Below, in pieces: positions 35,535 to 44,434 of a stretch of 44,434 nt of DNA. The stretch comes from Luminiphilus sp. (lineage in GTDB: Bacteria; Pseudomonadota; Gammaproteobacteria; Pseudomonadales; Halieaceae), in assembly GCA_016778045.1 (NCBI GenBank), contig JADHQG010000009.1, positions 1 to 44,434 of the forward strand, in the 5' to 3' direction. The translations under genes and the position numbers were made by a program. The first letter of the stretch is position 1. Each line of letters begins with the position of its first letter. A model generated the notes under the pieces. The model was not told where the DNA came from. It did no database searches and saw only the letters and a list, made by a program, of their open reading frames with translations.

Positions 35535-36488
35535 TTGCATCCCTTGGCGCCTGCGACATTTCAAGAGGTTATCCTGCGGTTGCAGGATTACTGGGCCCAG
35601 CACGGCTGTGTGGTTTTGCAGCCCCTTGATATGGAGGTTGGCGCCGGAACCTTTCATCCCGCGACCTTTCTGCGCGCACTGGGCCCCGAAAACTGGAATG
35701 CCGCCTATGTGCAGCCCAGCCGCCGACCTGCAGATGGCCGCTACGGTGAAAACCCCAACCGCTTGCAGCACTACTATCAGTTTCAGGTGGTCATGAAACC
35801 ATCTCCTGCCGACTTCCAGGATCTCTACCTAGGTAGCCTGTTTGCGCTGGGCGTAGACCCACTCGTCCATGACATCCGCTTCGTAGAAGACAACTGGGAA
35901 TCGCCGACGCTGGGCGCTTGGGGTTTGGGGTGGGAGGTGTGGTTGAACGGCATGGAAGTCAGCCAGTTCACCTACTTTCAGCAGGCCGGCGGGCTGGAGT
36001 GTTACCCCGTTACGGGCGAGCTGACTTACGGCCTCGAGAGAATCGCAATGTACCTACAAGGCGTCGAGTCAGTTTACGACCTCGTATGGGCTAACACGCC
36101 GTCAGGCCCCGTGACCTATGGTGATGTGTACCATCAGAACGAAGTTGAGATGTCGACATTCAATTTTATCGAGGCTGATGTCGACTACCTGTTTTCACAG
36201 TTTGAGTTTTGTGAACGGGAAGCCCTAAGACTGGCCGAAAAGCAGCTACCGCTCCCCGCTTACGAGCACGTGATGAAAGCCTCACATACTTTCAACTTGT
36301 TAGACGCTCGCCATGCGATCGGCGTCACAGAGCGCCAGCGCTACATTTTGCGGGTCCGGGCACTGGCCAGATCAGCTGCCGAGGCCTATGTGGCATCAAG
36401 AGGAGCTTTGGGTTTTCCTCAGGCTGATCCGGACCTGGCCGCCGCCGCGCTCGCACAGCTGGCAGCAGCACAGGGCGAGACAGCATGA
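35535..36488 (+). CDS. glyQ: Glycyl-tRNA synthetase alpha subunit
   Basis: Class II catalytic subunit of the bacterial alpha2-beta2 enzyme. 317 residues from TTG 35535 (E. coli 303). Signatures: [20 protein letters not shown] (near 20), [19 protein letters not shown] (motif 2), [20 protein letters not shown], and the end motif [19 protein letters not shown]. An ATG 53 codons upstream is in frame but would add sequence with no family match and overlap lpxL. TTG at 35544 is another option, with TAGG about 9 nt ahead. The strong AAGGAGG at 35448-35454 does not serve any glyQ start well. Overlaps glyS by 4 nt. Confidence 0.93.
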   Translation: MHPLAPATFQEVILRLQDYWAQHGCVVLQPLDMEVGAGTFHPATFLRALGPENWNAAYVQPSRRPADGRYGENPNRLQHYYQFQVVMKPSPADFQDLYLGSLFALGVDPLVHDIRFVEDNWESPTLGAWGLGWEVWLNGMEVSQFTYFQQAGGLECYPVTGELTYGLERIAMYLQGVESVYDLVWANTPSGPVTYGDVYHQNEVEMSTFNFIEADVDYLFSQFEFCEREALRLAEKQLPLPAYEHVMKASHTFNLLDARHAIGVTERQRYILRVRALARSAAEAYVASRGALGFPQADPDLAAAALAQLAAAQGETA

Positions 36489-38563
36489 GCACTTCGGACC
36501 TGCTTTTTGAGCTGGGCACGGAGGAACTCCCCGCTGGGGAGATTACCGCCATGGCCGAAGCGCTGTGCCGGGGCGTGACCACGGGACTGAACGAGCATGG
36601 GCTGCCATTTGGTACGGCACATCATTTTTCCACGCCGCGCCGACTGACCGTGTGGGTAGAGAATGTTGCCGCCAAAGGTCCCGATACAGATCAGCACGTA
36701 GTAGGTCCGCCCCTTAGCGCTGCGAGAGATGACCAAGGCCAATGGACCAAAGCCGCTGAAGGGTTTGCCCGAAAACAAGGCCTCACTCCTGACGACCTTT
36801 CTATCGTCGAGGAACAAGGCGTGGAAAGAATCGCCGTGAATGTGTCACACGTCGGCGCGGCGGCCACCGATGTGATTCCCAACATCATCAGTGCGGCTAT
36901 CTCCGCCATTCCTGTTTCGAAGCGGATGAGGTGGGGCCGCTCGCGCGATGAGTTTTTACGGCCAGTGCAATGGTTGCTGTTGTTATTTGGCGACAACGTG
37001 CTCCCTCTCGAGTTATTCGGGCTCAGGAGTGGCCGAGACAGTCGCGGTCACCGATTTCATCACAACGAGCCGGTGGCCATCTCTGAACCTTGCGCTTACC
37101 GCGAGACATTGCGCGAGGCGCGGGTACTGGTCGACAGTGAAGAGCGGCGGTCGCGTATCGCAGAGCAAGTCCTGGCACTGGCCAATCAGGGCGAGGCTGT
37201 CTCTCTGTCTGATGACTTGCTCGACGAGGTAACGGGTTTGGTGGAATGGCCAACAGCGCTACGTGGCAGTTTTGATCCCGCATTTCTGGATGTGCCAGCC
37301 CAAGCGCTGATTTCGGCGATGAAAACACACCAAAAGTACTTCCATCTTACCGATGCCAAGAGCGGCGCATTGCTGCCCACTTTCATCACAGTCTCCAATA
37401 TCGAGAGCCAGCAACCAGCGCAGGTCGTATCCGGTAACGAACGCGTAATCCGGCCACGCTTAAGCGACGCCGCATTTTTCTTTGCCAACGACAAACGGGT
37501 TACGCTGGCGTCAAGGCAAGAGCGCTTGGGGAGTGTGGTATTCCAGCAAAAACTGGGTAGCTTGCAAGATAAAACCGCGCGCATTGTCGCGAATGCGAGA
37601 CAGGTGGCGGCTCTTATCGACGCGGATGTCGATGTTGCCGAAAGGGCCGCGCAGCTGAGCAAGTGTGACCTCGTCTCAGAAATGGTGCTCGAATTTCCCG
37701 AGCTGCAAGGTATCGCCGGCGGGCACTATGCGAAACATGATGGGGAGTCAGCGGCCGTCTCAGAAGCTATCGAGTCACACTATTACCCGCGATTCGCTGG
37801 AGACGACTTACCTCCCTCTCCGGAGGCGATGTCAGTTGCCCTCGCAGATCGGCTCGATACATTGGTCGGCATTTTTGGCATTGGCGAGCCACCAACGGGC
37901 TCAAAAGATCCTTTTGCACTGCGCCGGACATCTCTGGCAGTGATCAGAATGCTCATTAATTTGGGTAGACCCCTGCCCCTCAACACTTTGCTTCAGTCTG
38001 CCTGTGACCAGCACGCTGCCGAGCTGGCACCCGATACAGCTGAGGCGGTAGCGCAGTACATCCTAGAGCGACTTGGCAGCTGGTACGACGACGACGATAT
38101 TCATATCTCGGTAGTGCGGGCTGCGCTGGCTAGTGGCAGCCAAGACCTTTACGACGCAGACCTTCGCGTCCGTGCGCTGGCCGCCTTTGCAAAAAGCGAT
38201 ACTGCTGAGCATCTTGCTGCGGCCAACAAACGGGTCGCGAATATTCTCGCTAAGGCCGAGAGCGCCGAAAGCGCCACTTCTCCAGACCCAGAGCTGTTTG
38301 TCGAACCAGCTGAGACGGCCCTCTACGAAGCGATTAAAGTCAGCGGTGACAATTTGGCACCCCTTCTCGCCGAGCGGAACTACCAGAGCGCTCTGGACCA
38401 GCTAGCCCAACTACGAGGGCCGGTCGACGCTTTCTTCGATACGGTCATGGTCAATGCAGAGCACCCCGCGGAGCGTTCGAACCGGCTGAGGCTGCTCGGC
38501 GAACTCCGCGCACTGTTTACGCAAGTGGCTGATCTGGCATTGCTCTCGTCGGCGGCCGAGTGA
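36485..38563 (+). CDS. glyS: Glycyl-tRNA synthetase beta subunit
   Basis: Binds and positions tRNA-Gly for the alpha subunit. 692 residues (E. coli 689) starting [16 protein letters not shown], with [20 protein letters not shown] near 145, [16 protein letters not shown] near 280, and [10 protein letters not shown]; the C-terminal half is the helical tRNA-binding region with [17 protein letters not shown] 36485 overlaps the glyQ stop (ATGA), tight coupling expected for subunits made in equal number. Confidence 0.98.
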   Translation: MSTSDLLFELGTEELPAGEITAMAEALCRGVTTGLNEHGLPFGTAHHFSTPRRLTVWVENVAAKGPDTDQHVVGPPLSAARDDQGQWTKAAEGFARKQGLTPDDLSIVEEQGVERIAVNVSHVGAAATDVIPNIISAAISAIPVSKRMRWGRSRDEFLRPVQWLLLLFGDNVLPLELFGLRSGRDSRGHRFHHNEPVAISEPCAYRETLREARVLVDSEERRSRIAEQVLALANQGEAVSLSDDLLDEVTGLVEWPTALRGSFDPAFLDVPAQALISAMKTHQKYFHLTDAKSGALLPTFITVSNIESQQPAQVVSGNERVIRPRLSDAAFFFANDKRVTLASRQERLGSVVFQQKLGSLQDKTARIVANARQVAALIDADVDVAERAAQLSKCDLVSEMVLEFPELQGIAGGHYAKHDGESAAVSEAIESHYYPRFAGDDLPPSPEAMSVALADRLDTLVGIFGIGEPPTGSKDPFALRRTSLAVIRMLINLGRPLPLNTLLQSACDQHAAELAPDTAEAVAQYILERLGSWYDDDDIHISVVRAALASGSQDLYDADLRVRALAAFAKSDTAEHLAAANKRVANILAKAESAESATSPDPELFVEPAETALYEAIKVSGDNLAPLLAERNYQSALDQLAQLRGPVDAFFDTVMVNAEHPAERSNRLRLLGELRALFTQVADLALLSSAAE

Positions 38564-39930
38564 CTTCAGGCGCCTTATTCTGGATAGGACTGGCGGCGGC
38601 CAGCGGCGCGGGTTTGCTTTACAGTTTGCTTCAACTAAGCAAGCGACGTCAGGAACTGACGACGCTGCAAGCGGAGTTAGTGGCGCAATCGACTTCAGCA
38701 ACTCTGGCCGCTGAGCGCACTCGCAAGCTAGAGGCTGAGCTGGCTACGCTGCAACAAACCTTGACGGACCTCAATGCGCAGTTGAGCGCGCAGACGGCCA
38801 CGCTGTCCGAGCGCGGCTCGCATCACCAGCAACAGATGAAATGGGTCGAGGAATCGCGCAGCACCCTTCGAGCCGAGCTGGAGGTCATTGGTCAAAAGTT
38901 GCTGTCATCGTCAGGTAAAGCGCTGGAGACCACAAATCAAAAAAGTCTGGACAGCCTGCTCAAACCGTTAGCCGAGAAGATCGACCAGTTTCAAACACGC
39001 GTGAATCAAGTACACACTGACATGGTGCGCAACAGCGCGTCGCTGAGTGAGCAAATCAAGCACCTCGAGTCGGTCGGGGTATCGATGTCAGGCGAGGCAC
39101 AAAACCTCACTCGCGCTCTTAAGGGCGACAAAAAATTAGTCGGCAACTGGGGAGAAGCGCAGCTCGAGAAAACCCTGGAGCTGGCCGGACTTCGCCGGGG
39201 CGAGCATTACGACGCTCAGGTGGCATTCAAGGATGAGCAGGGGGACCGCCACCTGCCAGATTTTGTTATTCGACTGCCCGAGGGGAAAAACCTCATCGTC
39301 GACAGCAAGGTCTCTCTTGTGGACTATGAGCGGGCGGTAACCGCCGAGAGTGATACCGAGCGAGCCGCCGCACTCGAGGCGCATGCAAAGGCGGTTCGCA
39401 ATCATATCGATGCCCTTTCCGCGAAAGATTACGCAAACCTGCCTGGCATGGAGAGCCCTGACTTCGTATTGATGTTTATGCCGGTAGAGCCCGCTTATAT
39501 TGAGGTCATGCGCAGCCATCGAGAGCTTTTTAATCACGGATACCAGAGAAACGTGGTGCTGGTGTCACATACGACACTCATGCCGATTCTCCGAACAGTC
39601 GCCAATCTGTGGATGATCGAGCACAGCAACCAGGAGGCACGAGAAATCAGCGAACGTGCTGGCGACATCTACAACACGGTTTGCCTGCTGGGAGAGCGGC
39701 TGTTCGCACTAGGTTCGTCAATTTCAACGACCGCGAATCGCTACAACGACGCAGTCAAAGCAGTTCAGGGAAAACAAGGGCTACTCGGGAAGGTCTCTCG
39801 GTTTCGCTCGCTGTCGCAGCGAGCCAACAAATCTTTTCCAGAGACGCTGGCCCCTATCGAGCCCGATGTAGAGAACATGCGCCTCGAAGATTTAGAAGAC
39901 ATCGAGTCCGGGCAGCCGGATACCGAGTAA
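38560..39930 (+). CDS. rmuC: DNA recombination protein RmuC
   Basis: Predicted nuclease-related protein that limits DNA rearrangement; its exact activity is unclear. 456 residues: an N-terminal membrane-anchor segment (about 5-25), a long coiled coil (about 26-110, rich in Glu, Gln, Leu, Ala), then the RmuC domain with GNWGEAQLEKTLELAGL, RHLPDFVIRLPEGKNLIVDSK split across about 225-250, and FMPVEPAYIEV. The Asp and Asp-Ser-Lys positions resemble the restriction-endonuclease fold. GTG 38560 overlaps the glyS stop (GTGA). Third gene of the operon. Confidence 0.93.
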   Translation: MTSGALFWIGLAAASGAGLLYSLLQLSKRRQELTTLQAELVAQSTSATLAAERTRKLEAELATLQQTLTDLNAQLSAQTATLSERGSHHQQQMKWVEESRSTLRAELEVIGQKLLSSSGKALETTNQKSLDSLLKPLAEKIDQFQTRVNQVHTDMVRNSASLSEQIKHLESVGVSMSGEAQNLTRALKGDKKLVGNWGEAQLEKTLELAGLRRGEHYDAQVAFKDEQGDRHLPDFVIRLPEGKNLIVDSKVSLVDYERAVTAESDTERAAALEAHAKAVRNHIDALSAKDYANLPGMESPDFVLMFMPVEPAYIEVMRSHRELFNHGYQRNVVLVSHTTLMPILRTVANLWMIEHSNQEAREISERAGDIYNTVCLLGERLFALGSSISTTANRYNDAVKAVQGKQGLLGKVSRFRSLSQRANKSFPETLAPIEPDVENMRLEDLEDIESGQPDTE

Positions 39931-40086
39931 GTGGCACACAACTAGTCGGCCCCAAAGTGTCACGCCTGTCGCTTGCGGTACACCTATTTTCCCCCAAGCG
40001 CGCCAGTATTTCTCCGTTGCTCTGCCTACGTATTTGACCCATATGGTTAGACAGGCCCTGCGTCGCTAAGAAGCCTGACTCAGCAT
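39931..40086. other. rmuC/gyrB convergent gap
   Basis: 156 nt between two stop codons. I see no convincing terminator hairpin with a T-run, no repeat and no small gene. Confidence 0.5.
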
Positions 40087-42528
<2,442 letters not shown>

Positions 42529-42578
42529 TCATTACTGGCTAATGATCATTCAATCGTAAAAAACTGGCATTTCTGCCG

Positions 42579-43658
42579 TCAGGCGCCGCAAGCCGTCACA
42601 TGCCCCTGTTCCACGTGGAACATTTGCAAGGGCTCACCGCCCCAAGCGGCTTCCAGCGAACCACGATCCACCGCCGTCAACACCACCTGCCGCCCAGACG
42701 CCAATTGCGAACACACGCTGGCGCAGTGGTTTTTGTCCAACTCTGCTGGCAAATCATCGACCAGATAGAGCGGCGAGCGCGCGGCCGCACGCTCCACCAG
42801 ACGACCCTGAACCAGTTTTAACGCCACCACCAGCAGTTTCATCTGGCCGCGCGACAATAGGTCCGATGCGGCCACGCCCTCAACAATGAGGCGAAGATCT
42901 GCCCGATGCGGCCCAATCTGCGTAAACCCCTGCGCCGCATCGCTCGCAGCCGACCGCTCCAGCGCCTCTGATAACGTCACGCTTCGATCCCAACCAGGCC
43001 GAAACACTACCTGCACAGCCGCCAAATCAGAGGAGATCACTGGGCCTAGGGCGGCCAATTCAACTGCCAGCTCTGTAGCGATCCTGGCTCGCGCGTCTGT
43101 TAATTGCTCGCCAATTTGAGCTAGCTCAGCGCGCCATGCTGCGTCGCTGGTAATGATACCACGTCGCAAACCACTATTTCGCTGCCGAACCGCTTTCGCG
43201 TACCGCCTCCACAACAGCAAGAACTCCTGTTCCACGTGGAACAATGTGCCATCCAAAAGGCGCCGCCGCCCTTCAGGCGGGCCCGTCACCACGCCCAGCG
43301 AATCGGTATCAAAAACAATGAGCGGGAGATTCTGCGCCAACTCAGACAGCGAGGGCGCGTTCTGCCCGGCGACTCGAGCACGCACAGCGCCATCGCGATG
43401 TTTCTCAACACCCATGGTCACCTTGTGGCCTGCTGTCTCGACGCGACCGACCACTCGGCAGAAGTCTGTGTTGTGTTGAATGACGGGCTTAGACTGGTGT
43501 GTGCGGAATGACCGACCCACGCCCAAAAGGTGTATCGCCTCTAAGAAACTGGTTTTACCTGACCCATTCGCGCCGTATAGCGCGGAAGCGCCTAGTGGCA
43601 ACGCCACCTTGACATCAGACAGGTTTCTGACGCCCTCTATCGACACGTGCTCCAACAT
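42579..43658 (-). CDS. recF: DNA replication and repair protein RecF
   Basis: SMC-like ATPase that loads RecA at gaps with RecO and RecR. 359 residues: Walker A GANGSGKTS (29-37), ABC signature LLSRGQMKLL, Walker B LYLVDDLPAELD, and RRRLLDGTLFHVEQEFL near 131-147. ATG 43658. The codons for Phe-His-Val-Glu-Gln at residues 140-144 and again at 347-351 form two perfect parS sites. The gene lies 21 nt after dnaN and is probably co-transcribed with it and gyrB. Confidence 0.98.
   Translation of the reverse strand: MLEHVSIEGVRNLSDVKVALPLGASALYGANGSGKTSFLEAIHLLGVGRSFRTHQSKPVIQHNTDFCRVVGRVETAGHKVTMGVEKHRDGAVRARVAGQNAPSLSELAQNLPLIVFDTDSLGVVTGPPEGRRRLLDGTLFHVEQEFLLLWRRYAKAVRQRNSGLRRGIITSDAAWRAELAQIGEQLTDARARIATELAVELAALGPVISSDLAAVQVVFRPGWDRSVTLSEALERSAASDAAQGFTQIGPHRADLRLIVEGVAASDLLSRGQMKLLVVALKLVQGRLVERAAARSPLYLVDDLPAELDKNHCASVCSQLASGRQVVLTAVDRGSLEAAWGGEPLQMFHVEQGHVTACGA
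42607..42622. promoter_or_regulatory. parS: ParB-binding centromere site parS, recF 3' end
   Basis: TGTTCCACGTGGAACA is a perfect 16-bp palindrome identical to the parS form known from Pseudomonas (general consensus TGTTTCACGTGAAACA). It lies near the recF stop, encoding Phe-His-Val-Glu-Gln, and close to the predicted origin, where ParABS nucleation sites cluster. Confidence 0.92.
43228..43243. promoter_or_regulatory. parS: ParB-binding centromere site parS, within recF
   Basis: A second identical TGTTCCACGTGGAACA, 621 bp from the first (start to start). It too encodes Phe-His-Val-Glu-Gln in RecF (residues 140-144). Two perfect copies so close, next to the origin, are very unlikely by chance. 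Confidence 0.92.
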
Positions 43659-43679
43659 ACGAAGCGGGCAGGACGCGAA

Positions 43680-44434
43680 TCAGAGCCTCATCGGCATGAC
43701 GACATACAGTCGCTCAGGCTCTTGGTCAGAGGGCGGTTCCGCGTGCTCCAGCAGGGCAGAGCTGGCCTCATCAGAGAGTGATAGTTTGACCTGAGACTGA
43801 CTCAAAACCGACAGCACATCGAGTAAGTAACTGACATTAAACCCAATTTCAAGCTCTGCGCCAGTATAATCTACCGCCACCACTTCTTCGGCCTGCTCTT
43901 GCTCGGGGTTGTTCGCTGTAATATCCAGATTATTATCAGATAGCTTCAAGCGGACCCCACGATATTTCTCGTTAGATAGGATCGCCGTCCGCGTGAATGC
44001 CTGCTTGAGCTCGGCGCGGTCGCCTACCACTGACTTGTCGGCATTTTTCGGGATTACACGCTCATAATCGGGGAACTTGCCGTCAACAAGCTTGGACGTA
44101 AAGGTAAACTGCTCGTTTGTCGCCCGGATATGATTGCTGCCAATGGTCAACTCCAGGGGCGCGTCACCCTCGAGCAAGCGGGATAGTTCGAGCACACCCT
44201 TGCGAGGAATGATAACACCAGTGTCAGCTGCCTCGACCCTGTCGGGGCCCGTCGCCAACGCCAGGCGGTGCCCATCAGTAGCAACCACGCGAAGCCTGCC
44301 GCCCAACACCTCAAAATACAGGCCATTCAAGTAATAGCGAACATCCTGCTGAGCCATGGCAAAAGCAGTGCCATCAATCAGCTGTTTCACCAACGACTGC
44401 TGGAGTGACAGCGCCACATCGCCCGCACCGGCCT
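43680..44434 (-). CDS. dnaN: DNA polymerase III beta clamp, N-terminal part cut by the window edge
   Basis: Sliding clamp that tethers polymerase III to DNA. The last 251 codons or so of a roughly 366-residue protein are present; the start is beyond 44434. Visible: LVKQLIDGTAFAMAQQDVRY, LYFEVLGGRLRVVATDGHRL, the PRKGVLELSRLL region of the second domain, and the C-terminal RLYVVMPMRL, part of the protein-binding pocket. The adjacent recF and gyrB give the classical dnaA-dnaN-recF-gyrB order, which predicts dnaA and oriC just to the right. Confidence 0.98.
   Translation of the reverse strand, partial: AGAGDVALSLQQSLVKQLIDGTAFAMAQQDVRYYLNGLYFEVLGGRLRVVATDGHRLALATGPDRVEAADTGVIIPRKGVLELSRLLEGDAPLELTIGSNHIRATNEQFTFTSKLVDGKFPDYERVIPKNADKSVVGDRAELKQAFTRTAILSNEKYRGVRLKLSDNNLDITANNPEQEQAEEVVAVDYTGAELEIGFNVSYLLDVLSVLSQSQVKLSLSDEASSALLEHAEPPSDQEPERLYVVMPMRL

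Overview
The window is a gene-dense, GC-rich stretch of a gammaproteobacterial chromosome next to the replication origin. The right edge ends inside dnaN, followed leftward by recF and gyrB, so dnaA and oriC should lie just beyond position 44434. Two perfect 16-bp ParB (parS) sites sit inside recF. Gene blocks (glyQ-glyS, def-fmt-rsmB-trkA, LysM-dprA-tsaC-hemF-aroE, the cox cluster, cytochromes c4/c5-dsbA-engB-polA) resemble the origin-proximal and respiratory blocks of Pseudomonas-like bacteria. Protein character, the aa3/caa3-type oxidase and moderate GC suggest an aerobic marine member of the OM60/NOR5 (Halieaceae) neighbourhood; that placement is inference, not something the sequence proves. 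No IS element, prophage, CRISPR array, tRNA or rRNA was seen, and I found no stretch over 300 bases without a gene.

Layout, left to right. 1-9434: nitrogen and amino-acid control: glnE (cut by the left edge), argA, ilvD, a DUF6279 lipoprotein, leuA, and a divergent Lrp-family regulator across a very AT-rich promoter region. 9435-11161: cytochrome c5, cytochrome c4 and dsbA as a leftward operon. 11442-14869: engB and polA, convergent. 14874-21712: cytochrome c oxidase: SURF1, an unnamed SCO-like membrane protein and SCO form a leftward run that continues into polA; DUF2909 faces the other way; coxB-coxA-ctaG-coxC form the structural operon. 21940-27787: a YheV-like zinc ribbon, a gamma-carbonic anhydrase, then aroE, hemF, tsaC, dprA and a LysM protein as a leftward operon. 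27952-33643: def-fmt-rsmB (initiator Met formylation/deformylation and 16S rRNA methylation) followed by trkA-trkH potassium uptake. 33669-35443: lpxL-type acyltransferase and djlA, leftward. 35535-39930: glyQ-glyS-rmuC with 4-nt overlaps. 40087-44434: gyrB, recF, dnaN, leftward.

Most of the window is conserved housekeeping, and I do not see a wholly new multi-gene system. The most interesting items are: the paired parS sites written into recF codons for Phe-His-Val-Glu-Gln; a poorly characterised oxidase-cluster protein whose Cys-x3-Cys and His spacing copies SCO; an oxidase cluster without ctaA/ctaB whose assembly genes run straight into polA; a lipoprotein gene with no ATG/GTG/TTG start near its signal peptide; the palindromic AT-rich leuA/lrp control region; and a palindrome that encloses the ribosome binding site of the cytochrome c5 gene.
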